This document shows positions 1 through 10,773 of a stretch of 64,000 nucleotides of DNA, one piece after another; positions within the stretch are counted from its first letter, which is position 1; each line of letters begins with the position of its first letter. The DNA is from Owenia fusiformis (lineage: Eukaryota; Annelida; Polychaeta; Sabellida; Oweniidae). The stretch covers positions 2,318,571 through 2,382,570 of the forward strand of contig CAIIXF020000011.1 in assembly GCA_903813345.2 (NCBI GenBank), read 5' to 3'. The position numbers and the translations under genes are program-made. Under the pieces are notes generated by a model. That model searched no databases. It was not told the origin of the DNA and saw only the letters and a program-made list of their open reading frames with translations.

Positions 1-95
1 TGAATAACATACTACTGTAAAACAGCATTACATACCAGTGGATAACTATTGCATACCAGCATATAACAGTATAACGTAACAGGAAGAAGGCCAAT

Positions 96-2348
96 ATGGA
101 AAGAATGACCTTGATGCTGATTTTTCTGGCAGTAGGTTTCATGAATGTGAAAGGATGGGATAACGATGTCAAAAATCAACAATGTCACCAGTGCAATTGT
201 ACTTTGCAGAGTGCAGACTGTAGTAATAGGAACATTGATTCGCTACCTCTTGATCTCCCAGGAAATATAACAATTCTGAATCTATCCAGAAATCATATAC
301 AAAAGCTACCCAACTTTCTCTTGGGTAGACATTATAAAAATTTACAGACTTTAGACATACAATACAACTCTGAAGTATTGCATCTACATAAAGATGTATT
401 TGAAGGACTTGATAAACTGCAAAACCTTTACATCGGGAAAAAAGTAGTTGTACATCCTCTTGTTTTCAAACCTTTAAAGGAGATACGAATCATTGAGGTG
501 AAAGGGGATGGTATATTAACAGGTTTTCCACTTGCAAGAGACGCTTGGCTCAAAGCATTTGAAGGACTTCAAAACTCAACCATTGAGAAAATAACTTATG
601 AATACATATCATCAATACCATTTGTATTAAGAAAAAAGTATTTTTCATATCTTAAAAACTGCCAACTGAAGGAGTTGCATTTGCCTAAAAACCAGATCAC
701 TGCAATAGAAATAGGCCTTGTAAATTATCTCCCAAAACTGGAAGTAATAGATTTATCAAGAAATATGATAGCAGCACTCATTCCTTTTTCCAAACAGCAT
801 TTTGCTCTCCAGTTACTGACTATGGTTAATTTGAGGGTGCTCAAATTTGATGATTCAGAGAGAAGGATTCCTATAGACCTGAACCACCCTCGCATCAATA
901 ATTGTGAAGATACAGAATGGCCATTACCAATGAGACTTGAGGAAATCAATTTTAGGTGGAATTCTCTCGATGCTCAACCAGCTTCTCTTCCCTGTGAATT
1001 TAAGTTACAAAGAAACAAGCTAAAGGTTTTTAATGCTGCGTATACCAATGTTGTGATCTACTTTGGGGGTCCTTTGAAAGGATTAGTTAATCTACAGCAG
1101 TTTATTTATAACAACAATGATTGTGAAATCGAACCTGAATTTTTCACATGTGCAAGTGGCTATTTTGAAAGTTTACAAGTTCTAAATTTAGCCTACAACA
1201 GAGTCCAGTTGTCTAAACCAAGCTCCAATTTTTCCCTGTTTGAGAACTGCTCTAAGTTGCTACATTTAGACATATCATACAATGACTTGGCAGACATTCC
1301 TTCTGATATGCTAAGGGATACACCTTTAATCGAGACTTTGAACCTCGGTGGAAACAATATTATCAACTTTAATTTAGACTTAAATACACTAATCTCTCTA
1401 GAGTTGCTGAATTTATCAAAGAACAATCTAAAAAGCCTTGATGAGTCTGCCAGAAATAACATTGCCGCTGCATATGAAAGATCCAATGGCAGGCTTATTG
1501 TTGACCTTAATGGCAACCCACTGATGTGCAACTGCGACGCATTCCGTTTCATAAATTGGATGAAGGATCACGTTGACATCATCTACCGAGGGTCTGATCT
1601 AACATGTCAGTACGTTAATGGATCACAGATTCAGTTCACACACTTGGATGCATCTAACATGAAGTTTGAGTGTTGGAAAGGTGCTATTATGGCATCAGGA
1701 ATATCAGTGGTATTTGTCCTATTGATTGTTGGGTTTGTTATATATGGATATAAGCGAAGATATAAGATTATATACATAGCCTTACATCTGAGGGCGTTAC
1801 TGAAACGCAAGGAGTTGCTAGACGTGGACTTTGATTTTGATGGCTTTATAAGCTACAGTTCTTTGGACAAAACCTGGGCTATTGATAACATATATGGTCA
1901 ATTAGCTGGTCAGTATGGATATAACATTTGCGTAGATGACCGCAACTTCAGACCTGGCACATATATATCTGACGTTATTGTTGAAAGTATTAGCAAGAGC
2001 AACAAAATCATACTGATTATAAGTCAGAATTTCTTAAGAAGTGGTTGGTGTAAATTTGAAATGAATCTGGCAAGGGGTGAGCTTGCCACAAGGCGGCGGG
2101 ACTGCTTAATCTTGATTCTCAAAGAGCCAAAAGAGTTACTACCCCGAGAGCTAATCAACCCCACACTACGCTCCCTACTTGATACAAGAGTGTACCTAGA
2201 GTGGAGTGAAGAAGAGGACAGAAAATTGCTGTTCTGGCAGAAAATGAGGGATGGTCTAGGAGAACCTAGATTCAGGGGAGAAGAAGATACCCCCTTTCTG
2301 TATCAGAATAATGATGGAGATGAAGAGATGCTTCACAATCTCATATAA
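96..2348 (+). CDS. Toll-like receptor, single exon, 750 aa
   Basis: This is a type I membrane receptor expected to sense a ligand outside the cell and signal through adaptor recruitment by its TIR domain. A hydrophobic signal peptide covers residues 1-20. A Cys-rich N-terminal cap (CHQCNC) follows, then irregular leucine-rich repeats (for example NITILNLSRNHIQKLP and LEVIDLSRNMIAAL). A Cys-rich C-terminal cap (NPLMCNCDAF, from about residue 469) precedes one membrane helix at about 528-551. The TIR domain runs from about 578 to 725, with box 1 FDGFISYSS, a box 2 region with RNFRPGTYI, and a box 3-like FW (LLFWQKM). The architecture, with one C-terminal LRR cap, matches single-cysteine-cluster TLRs. 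The ORF is uninterrupted from ATG 96 to the stop at 2346-2348. A decayed partial copy lies about 1.2 kb downstream. No orthologue to a named vertebrate TLR can be assigned. The gene may sit inside an intron of CTU1, because only CTU1 3' exons follow it. Confidence 0.93.
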   Translation: MERMTLMLIFLAVGFMNVKGWDNDVKNQQCHQCNCTLQSADCSNRNIDSLPLDLPGNITILNLSRNHIQKLPNFLLGRHYKNLQTLDIQYNSEVLHLHKDVFEGLDKLQNLYIGKKVVVHPLVFKPLKEIRIIEVKGDGILTGFPLARDAWLKAFEGLQNSTIEKITYEYISSIPFVLRKKYFSYLKNCQLKELHLPKNQITAIEIGLVNYLPKLEVIDLSRNMIAALIPFSKQHFALQLLTMVNLRVLKFDDSERRIPIDLNHPRINNCEDTEWPLPMRLEEINFRWNSLDAQPASLPCEFKLQRNKLKVFNAAYTNVVIYFGGPLKGLVNLQQFIYNNNDCEIEPEFFTCASGYFESLQVLNLAYNRVQLSKPSSNFSLFENCSKLLHLDISYNDLADIPSDMLRDTPLIETLNLGGNNIINFNLDLNTLISLELLNLSKNNLKSLDESARNNIAAAYERSNGRLIVDLNGNPLMCNCDAFRFINWMKDHVDIIYRGSDLTCQYVNGSQIQFTHLDASNMKFECWKGAIMASGISVVFVLLIVGFVIYGYKRRYKIIYIALHLRALLKRKELLDVDFDFDGFISYSSLDKTWAIDNIYGQLAGQYGYNICVDDRNFRPGTYISDVIVESISKSNKIILIISQNFLRSGWCKFEMNLARGELATRRRDCLILILKEPKELLPRELINPTLRSLLDTRVYLEWSEEEDRKLLFWQKMRDGLGEPRFRGEEDTPFLYQNNDGDEEMLHNLI

Positions 2349-2433
2349 CTAACACTGTTAAATTTGCTTTGTATAGAGATGATGAGATATTCAGACTTTA
2401 TAATTACATGAATATGAATATGATTCATACAAC

Positions 2434-2471
2434 CAAGGACGTCTATCTCTATCTCGAGATAGACGTCCTTG
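2434..2471. repeat. Near-perfect hairpin just downstream of the TLR ORF
   Basis: Two 16-nt arms, CAAGGACGTCTATCTC and its exact reverse complement, are separated by 6 nt. The hairpin starts 86 nt after the TLR stop codon, so it probably lies in the 3' UTR. It may be a small inverted-repeat insertion or an RNA stem-loop. Confidence 0.75.
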
Positions 2472-3582
2472 ATTCAACTAACCTTAAGACTTGATGTATA
2501 CAGAGCTTCAAAAACGCATACTAGTATAATTAATACTTGGACATGTGTAGAAAAATGAGGATATGCTTCAGACTATATTCTAATTAACATTTGGGCTTCA
2601 CATGTACAGAAAAGAAGTCTCTCATTACCAACAAAACAAGGAAGTAAATTTAGGGTACAAACTTATTAGTCCCCTTAAATGAATTCTCTAAAAGCGTTTT
2701 CCTAACTATCAAAACAAGGTAAAATTCAATCTGTTTATTATATGTGCAAATAGTGATAGATCTGTTATAGGATTTAAGACCTGGACTTGATGCATTGTCT
2801 GCCGAATTATTCCACAAAATCTATACTGATTTTACACTAGTTCCAGATTTTTGTATCATTTCTACATTGTACATCTTAAAATTAATTGTAAATACCATTT
2901 TTATTTTAACAAAATATAAATGCTTTCTTTTACATGTAGTCTAAATGTAATTAAAAATTTAATTCCGTTACAAAACAACATAGTGTATATTATATATGAA
3001 TTATGAAATGAATTAAATTGAATTGACTAAGGTGTTGTTTTTGAATATTTTCATGCCTCCTCACTAGGTAAAAGGCAATTTTGTAAAACGTCTTTAGAAA
3101 TCACTCATTTGGTGAACAATTTTTCAAAACATTCAATTTTTTTTATTTTAATTCTTTCCAAATATATGCCAAACTTCAAAACAAACCAATGTTGATTGAC
3201 TTAACTAGATTGAAAACAATACATATATTATGTTTTAAATATTACGGTACCGTTGTGAATTGTCACTCAAATGTAACAATATGTGTGACATCTAAAATTA
3301 AGTGTTACATAAATTCATGATTTTTCAAACAAAAATTCCTCCAAAACTTCTTTTTGAAATTATAACCTCACATATCACATTTTGATAACATGGGATAAAA
3401 CTGCAATATAAGCCGAAGATGTAAAGTGGTTTTATTAAACTTTTAACGGGACCTTTTTGAAGTGTAATAAAGAAAAGAAAATATTAGAAAGATTGATAGG
3501 AATTTAATAAAACCTTTCCCCTTTTTTTGTTTATAATAATATTATATCCAGTGTCATTTTGTGTATTTAGTGTTTTAACAAA
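2472..3582. other. AT-rich spacer, nothing coding seen
   Basis: The region holds the TLR 3' flank and AT-rich sequence without convincing ORFs or repeats. Poly(A)-signal-like hexamers are too common here to assign. Confidence 0.5.
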
Positions 3583-4491
3583 GTATGAAAAACTTACAGA
3601 CTTTGGACATACAATACAGCACTGAAGTATTAGATCTACATGAACATGCATTTCAGGGACTTCCAAACGTGCAGAACCTTTACATTGGAAATCATTCAGA
3701 TGTACATCCTCTTATATTCAAACCTTTAAAGGAGATACGAATAATTTAGGTGAATGAAGTCGGTAGAGGTTCTTTTCTTTTTCCTGGAGCTTTTGTTCCT
3801 CTTCCTGGAGATTCTTTGCTCAAAGCATTTAAAGGACTTCAAAACTCAACCATTGAGAAAATAACTTATGAACATATCACATTGATACCATTTATGTTGA
3901 AAAAAAACATATTTTACATTTTACACATTGTCAGCTTAAAGAATTGCATTTGTCTCAAAATAAGATCACAGCAATAGAAATAAGCCTGGTAAAATATCTT
4001 CCGTATCTGGAAATACTAGATTAATCAAGAAACATGATAGCAGCATTTGCTCCTTTTTCCAATTTTGTTACTTTTATAAGTCTATGGAGTATGGATCACT
4101 TAAAGGTTGTTAGACTACATACATCACAAAGAAGGACTATTGGAGACCTTAACAATCCCAAAATGATCTCAAACTGTGGAGATACAAGATGGCCATTACC
4201 AGCGGAACTTGAGGAACTAAATCTGGGGGGACTTCACTTGATGACCAACCACGATCATTTCCCTGTGAATTTAAGTTTGACAGAGATAACAAGCTAAAGG
4301 TTTTAAATGCTGCTTATACCAATGCTGTGATCTACTTTGGGGGTCCTTTGAAAGGATTGGTTAATCTGCAGCAGTTTATTTACAACAACAATAATTGTGA
4401 AATCGAACCTGATTTCTTCACATGTGCAAGTGGCTATTTCGAAAGTTTACAAGTTCTAGATTTAGCCTACAACAGAGTCCTGCTGTCTAAC
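3583..4491 (+). pseudogene. Partial Toll-like receptor pseudogene (LRR region only)
   Basis: Translated pieces closely match the LRR ectodomain of the TLR at 96-2348. Examples are KNLQTLDIQY, VHPLIFKPLKEIRI, LQNSTIEKITYE, and GGPLKGLVNLQQFIYNNN followed by CEIEP and FFTCASGYFESLQVL. The frame is broken by a TAG at 3747-3749 and by later stops and frame changes. There is no signal peptide at the left end. Similarity stops abruptly at about 4491, before the C-terminal cap, membrane helix and TIR domain. This is a truncated tandem duplicate, not an expressed receptor. It lies directly 5' of a CTU1 exon. Confidence 0.9.
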
Positions 4492-4559
4492 TGTCATTTA
4501 TCCTGTGCCGGTGCCATTTATCATGTGTCTGTGTCATTTATTATGTGTCTATTTTTCAG

Positions 4560-7500
4560 GGTATGGAGGGAACACTACCTAGATGTAAGCCATTCAAATA
4601 CACGTATGAAAAGGAAATCGTCATGTGAGTGAATACTTTTACTTTTTTTGTATTGAAGCTTTCCTTAATTTTGTGCTACTTTAGTTTGATGATTTTGCCA
4701 GTTTGTATTTGAAAGATTATCTTCCAATTTCCAAATGTAAATTTTTTACATGATTTGTAAAAAGTACTGTTTGTGGAAATGATTACAAATACTTGCAATA
4801 GAAACTCATGATTCTGTATTTCATTTTGGGTCTGAAGGAAAAATGATGATTCAAAAGTAATGGACAAAATGTTACTTTTCAATCACTCTTTATACAGGGT
4901 GTCCATAAGTCGCTTTACACTTTACAAAGACTTTGTATTGGTATTGTAAAGATACTTCATGAACACCCTGCATAATGTATTACTAGAGCTTAACTCTTCA
5001 ACATTTTTCACTTAACGTGCCATTTAACACTTTTGCCTTTAAACGGGTGTCAAATTAAGTATCTTTATGCTACTTATTTTAAAACACATCCATTATAAAA
5101 TACTACAATGTCACGCAGTAAAAATTTACAGTGCATCATAAGAGTAACATTTTTAATATAAATGCAATAAAATAAAGATTAGACTTGTATTGCATAATAT
5201 TGTATAACTATATTATATTGTGTCGTTACTTATTGTATTGACATTGTATTGAATTGTATTGTATTGTATAGTTTTACATCCTTTGTCAATATTAACTACA
5301 GTGCATATGTTTAAAATTTTAATTTTCAGGTATGCTTATTTCAAGAAGCTTGACTATTTCTCAACTGAGTGTATCTATTCTCCACTAGCATTCAGGGGCC
5401 ATGCTAGGACATACATCAAAGATCTGGAAGCCATCAGGCCTAGCTCAATCATTGGTCAGTATTAAAAAATGTTTAGACCAATCATTGGTCAGTAAAATAA
5501 ATGTTTAGTTCAATCATTGGTCAGTATTAATAAATGTTATAGTTCAATCATTGGTCAGTATTGATAAATGTTTAGTTCAATCATTGGTCAGTATTAATAA
5601 ATGTTTAGACAAATCATCGGTCAGTAAAGCAAATGTTTAGTTCAATCATTGGTCAGTATTAATAAATGTTTAGACCAAACATTGATCAGTAAAATAAATG
5701 TTTAGTTCAATCATTGGTCAGTATTAATAAATGTTTAGACCAATCATTGGTCAGTATTAATAAATGTTAAGTTCAATCATTGGTCAGTATTGATAAATGT
5801 TTAGACCAATCATTGGTCAATATTAACAAATATTTAGACCAAGCATTGGTCAGTATTAATAAATGTTTAGTTCAATCATTGGTCAGTATTAATAAATATT
5901 TAGACCAATCATTGGTCAATATTAATAAATATTTAGACCAATCATTGGTCAGTATTAATAAATGTTAAGTTCAATCATTGGTCAGTATTGATAGATGTTT
6001 AGTTCAGTCATTGGTCAGTATTGATATGATTATGCCGAGTTCAATCATTGGTCAGTATTAACATAACGCCTAGTTCAAGCATTGGCCAGTATTAATACTA
6101 TGCCTAGTTCAATCATTGGTCAACTTGTACTATGAAAGCTATACTTACAGAGGGGATGTATTGAATTATATTGAAAATGAATGTGAACAAATAAATTAAT
6201 CTGTTCCTCGGCATAATTATGATTCCCATATAGTCTGATAGTTTCTGAATGTATTTAACTCACATGAAATGGAAGGAATATCACATGAACAAGAACCCAT
6301 CTCTACTCAAGTGAGTCATCAATGTCTCATCCTTTGAATGGTCCATTTCAAGACATGTGTCATGCAAGTTTTCAATGCTAGTTTGACTGGCTTTAAAAAT
6401 AAGCCAAATGAACTTATGAGAATTTTTTGAGGGAGATATAAGGCATGGCTACGTTTTCTTCAAATTTGGTGCACTTATTAAGCATACATTGAAGAATAAC
6501 TGACATGAATTTCAGTCACATATCTTTTATATTTCTGAATCTATTGACATTTAAATTCTACATAGCCACAAACCCTGGAGTTGTCAGAGAAATAATGTAT
6601 AGTTCTATGCATATTTTAGACATATTTTATTTCCTTTACATTTATTGAAATTCAAACTGAATGTAGGTCTACTTATAATTTCAGATATAATCCACTCTGG
6701 AGAGAGTTTATCAATTAAGAAAGATGTAAAGATGCCCACCCAGGGTCTTTGTACAAGATGTCAGTATATATCAAGTCATCCTGTATGTAAAGCTTGTGTT
6801 CTCTTAGAAGGTCTCAACAAAGGTCTACCAAAACTAGGGATAGGAAAACCTCACAAGATTAGAAAGGTATGGGGTATATAAAGGGCTATGGTGGCGGTAA
6901 GATGTCAGTATATCAAGTCATCCTGTCTGTAAAGCGTGTGTTCTCTTAGAAGGCCTTAACAAAGGTCTACCAAAACTAGGGATAGGAAAACCTCACAAGA
7001 TTAGAAAGGTATGGGGTATATAAGGGGCAAAAGTGGGGGGGTGTCAGTATATACCAAGCTATCAATATCCTCAAAGCTTGTGTTCTCTTAGAAGGCCTTA
7101 ACAAAGGTCTACCAAAACTAGGCATTGGAAAACCTCACAAGATTAGAAAGGTAAGGGGTATATAAGGGGCAAGGGTGGGGGTTAGATGTCAGCTTATATT
7201 AAGTCACTATATTGATCTTGTGTTCTCATTGAGGGCCTGGAAAAGGATCTTCAAAAACTAGGGATTGGAAATTCTCACAAGATTCAGAGGTATGGGGTAT
7301 ATAAGGGGCAAGGGTGGGAGTTAGATGTCAGTTTATATTAAGTCACTATATAGATCTTGTGTTCTCTTGTCTTAACAAAGGTCTACCAAAACTAGGGATC
7401 AGAATACCTTTCAAGATTAGAAAGATATGGGGTATATAAGGGGCAAGGATGGGGGTTACACAAGTTTGTATATCATTATATACCAAGCCTCCCATCCTGC

Positions 7501-8929
7501 AAAGTTTGCGTTCTCTTAGAAGGCCTTAACAAAGGTCTACCAAAACTAGGGATAGGGAAACCTCGCAAGATTAGAAAGGTATGGGGTATATAAGGGGCAA
7601 GGATGGGGGTTACACAAGTTTGTATATCATTATATACCAAGCCTCCCATCCTGCAAAGTTTGCGTTCTCTTAGAAGGCCTTAACAAAGGTCTACCAAAAC
7701 TAGGGATAGGAAAACCTCACAAGATTAGAAAGGTATGTGGTATATAAGGGGCAAAAGTGTGTGTGGGGGGGTTGAATGTCATTATATACCATGCCATCCT
7801 GTCTGTAAAGCTTGTGTTCTCTTAGAAGGCCTTAACAAAGGTCTACCAAAACTAGGGATAGGAAAACCTCACAAGATTAGAAAGGTATGTGGTATATAAG
7901 GGGCAAAAGTGTGTGTGGGGGGGTTGAATGTCATTATATACCATGCCATCCTGTCTGTAAAGCTTGCGTTCTCTTAGAAGGCCTTAACAAAGGTCTACCA
8001 AAACTAGGGATAGGAAAACCTCACAAGATTAGAAAGGTATGTGGTATATAAGGGGCAAAAGTGTGTGTGGGGGGGTTGAATGTCATCATATACCAAGCCA
8101 CCCTGTCTGTAAAGCGTGTGTTCTCTTAGAAGGCCTTAACAAAGGTCTACCAAAACTAGGAGTTGGGAAACCTCACAAGATTAGAAAGGTTTGTGGTATA
8201 TAAGGGGCAAAAGTGGAGGGGGAATGTCAGTATATACCAAGCTATCTTGTCTGTAAAGCATGTGTTCTCTTAGAAGGCCTTAACAAAGGTCTACCAAAAC
8301 TAGGCATTGGAAAACCTCACAAGATTAGAAAGGTTTGTGGTATATAAGGGGCAATAGTGGCAGTTAGATGTCAGTTTATATTAAGTCACTATATAGATCT
8401 TGTGTTCTCTTGTCTTAACAAAGGTCTGCCAAAACTAGGGATCGGAAAACCTCACAAGATTAGAAAGGTATGGGGTATATATAAGGGGAAAGTTTGGGAG
8501 TCTGGGCAGGACTGAGTTGGATCAGTCAAATAAAATGAGTAATATTTTGTACATATGCCATGCATGCATCTGATATGTATCATATAATATTGCACTGTAT
8601 TATGTAAAGTTACAGGCTATTGTATGAATTTGTATTCTATTAGTATATGTAATCTTTTTTTTGTATTATACAGTTTATTGTGTTTCCAGCAAGCTGCAGA
8701 AGAGGAGAGCAGAAAAGCCACACAATCACAAATAGACAGTGTTGAAGGGGTCCACAATCATGATAACCCATCAGATTCAAACATTCAAGGGGCCTGCAAG
8801 TCATGTAATTGTACAAAGGCGACACTAGTGGATGGATTGGAAACTAAGAAAATGGAAGGACAAATTGAGTCAAATAAAACAAGGACTAGTATTTTAACTA
8901 ACTCTACAACAAAGGATATAGACTTTTAG
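4560..8929 (+). CDS. CTU1: Cytoplasmic tRNA 2-thiolation protein 1, C-terminal four exons
   Basis: CTU1 (Ncs6/ATPBD3) works with CTU2 to add sulfur to U34 of the cytosolic Lys, Glu and Gln tRNAs, receiving it from the URM1 pathway. I place coding exons at 4560-4624, 5330-5454, 6685-6866 and 8690-8929; their phases are continuous and give 203 residues plus TAG. Family landmarks are [42 protein letters not shown], and the zinc-binding tail CTRCQY..CKAC followed by [16 protein letters not shown]. The last exon is a lineage-specific polar tail containing CKSCNC. The N-terminal half with the PP-loop SGGKDS ATPase motif is absent between 1 and 4560, so it must lie left of the window or be lost. Both introns after 5454 and after 6866 carry tandem arrays derived from the adjoining exon edge. 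The assignment rests on recognised family sequence. Confidence 0.9.
4895..4970. mobile_element. Short MITE with CAGGGTG/CACCCTG ends, 76 bp
   Basis: It begins CAGGGTGTCCATAAGT and ends TTCATGAACACCCTG. The left flank is TA; the right flank is CATA, so the TA duplication is imperfect. It belongs to the recurrent mariner-like MITE family of this window and lies in a CTU1 intron. Confidence 0.8.
5440..6125 (+). repeat. Minisatellite built from a CTU1 exon 3' end and splice donor, about 20 units of about 33 bp
   Basis: The unit reads roughly TTCAATCATTGGTCAGTATT plus AATAAATGTTTAG. The first unit overlaps the end of the CTU1 exon at 5330-5454, where TCAATCATTG is exonic and GTCAGT is the donor. 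Most later units repeat that exon-end plus donor sequence, with point changes accumulating toward the right. Confidence 0.92.
6867..8490 (+). repeat. Tandem array of about 11 extra copies of a CTU1 exon with its donor site
   Basis: Units of about 140-155 bp repeat most of the exon at 6685-6866, from about TGTCAGTATATATCAAGTC through GTTCTCTTAGAAGGCC to CACAAGATTAGAAAG, then a GTATGG-type donor and intron sequence ending in TATATAAGGGGC. The exonic part is better conserved between units than the G-rich linker. Copies near 7211 and 7360 are degenerate. The true acceptor, upstream of 6685, is not copied; units carry only a TGTCAG that could act as a weak acceptor. Confidence 0.93.
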
Positions 8930-9950
8930 GTGTGAAAGTAAAGAAGTAAAGAAATAGTTATCCCAAGTTGATATGGTAGAGGGGGGGGGCATATTAAGGG
9001 GGGATATGGGGTTTGGGATATTAATCTGGGATCTTTGAATTATGAATCGTAAATAGGATAATTGCATCGGAATAGGATACCAAATAAGTCAAGATAGTCT
9101 CCTTAAACGCCCCATTTAAAGTTTAAACCACTCTGGCTATAGTATAATCTTAGGGATTGTGTCAAATTATCAACAGTTGTAGATTAATGAAGTTAATTTT
9201 GTTAATGGTTTGCCCCCCCCCTCATTTAACAAAATTTTAAAAGGTTGAATATTAAAAACGAATCAACATTTACCCTTTCCTCTCCTAAAGAAAAAAACTA
9301 AGTTCTTATTTCATGACTTTTGATAATTGGATATCATCCCTTTTATATACCCAGTGTTATCAATGTGAGATTTTTTAATCTAATTTCAAAAAATTAAACA
9401 TTATAACAAAACTGCTTTGGAATTCCATTAAATGGTTGAAATAATATGACTTTTGCCCGACCATATATTCAAAGGAGTAAAGAAAATAATGTCTTCTAAA
9501 GTGTTAAGTGTTGTATTTGAGGATCTTAAACACTTTTCTTTCAAGAATGGTAAGAAACTAAATAATTATTTGAAATTATTAGATGAACAACTTTTTCAAG
9601 TCAATTTTTCAAAAAATGTCTCAAATGATTTTTCAAGTCATGAAAAGTAATATTTGAATGATTAAAATCTGTTTTCAAACTTTACACGGGACCTTTAAAT
9701 GAGACACTTGGAGCAGGTGGGTGACTGATGTTTTCCCTTAAGTTTGACATCACAAGCTGTACTCATTAATGTGTTCTCCTCCGCGTATCAATGACAAAAT
9801 ATAATTGTGAGATAATAAATAAGTAAATAAATTAAAATAATAAATTATCAGTAACTCCTATTTTCTATTGTTTTATGTGTTAGGTATAATCAGATAATTC
9901 CAAAATTAGAAATATTACTTGCAATTGAGATTGCAATTGAGATTGTTATA
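8930..9950. other. CTU1 3' flank, AT-rich
   Basis: This stretch contains the probable CTU1 3' UTR, G- and C-homopolymer runs near 8980 and 9215, and no ORF that I would call a gene. Confidence 0.5.
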
Positions 9951-10146
9951 CAGGGTGACCCCAAAAAACACCCACTATATTTTGTCAAGTTTGGTGAACT
10001 GACTCGTTTATTGATTAATATGAGAAAAGAGATATCTCTTAATTTCCAAGTCATTGATGCTGAATATACTGATCTTTCTTCCATTAAACACTAAACATAT
10101 ATAAAGTTATTGCAAAAATTGTGGGTGGCATTTTTGGGTCACCCTG
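9951..10146. mobile_element. MITE with CAGGGTGACC/GGTCACCCTG ends, 196 bp
   Basis: The ends begin CAGGGTGACCCCAAAAA and finish with TTTTTGGGTCACCCTG, flanked by TA on both sides. The TA target and the ends fit the mariner-like MITE family. No transposase is present. Confidence 0.85.
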
Positions 10147-10773
10147 TATTTGGAATCAGATCAAGTCAGAAAAAAACTTCTGTGCTTGTTCGGAAATTTT
10201 TTTTGATCCACTAGTGAGGTCACCACCCAGGGGGTTCCCTGTATTTTAACCTTGATGGTCCTTGGAGCACATGGGGTACCTTTTTGACATTTGGTATGGC
10301 AATGAACCCAAATTTTAGGGTCTGGTATGAGGATGCCCCCCAAATGAGGCCGATTTTTTCCACTTTCTGTTTCTGGTATGAGAATGGTCGTTGAAAATAT
10401 GTTACCTCACACTTGTGGTAATATATTGGTCTAATAGTTTCACGTGTTTCACATATCCTTAATTCGAGGTTCCCTTCGGATCGTTTTCTTCATAGATTTG
10501 CCTTTTTCTCAAGGCCTTCTTCAGTTTGAATAATACCTAGCTTTGGACATTTGGTATGGTATTGGTCCTGTTTTTGGACATTTGGTATGGCTGTTGCGCT
10601 TCATTTTGGTTGGTATGGAAAGTTGGGAACATATTGATATTTGACAGATTGGTTTTGGAACATATTGATATCTGAATTTGTATGTACAGTTCAAAACAGG
10701 TGAACCCTTCAATATTTAACATGGGTGACATCTATAAATAAATAAATACATTTTTGCATTAAATATTAAATAG
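10147..10773. other. Spacer upstream of PRDX4 with diverged TTTGGTATGG motifs
   Basis: The words GGACATTTGGTATGG and GGTATGG recur between about 10290 and 10620. No gene is seen. The proximal PRDX4 promoter must lie in the right part, but I see no clear core promoter element. Confidence 0.4.

Noticed and set aside
5440-8490. CRISPR-like array
   Set aside because: Repeats lack unique spacers of constant size, derive from the adjacent exon, and the genome is clearly animal.
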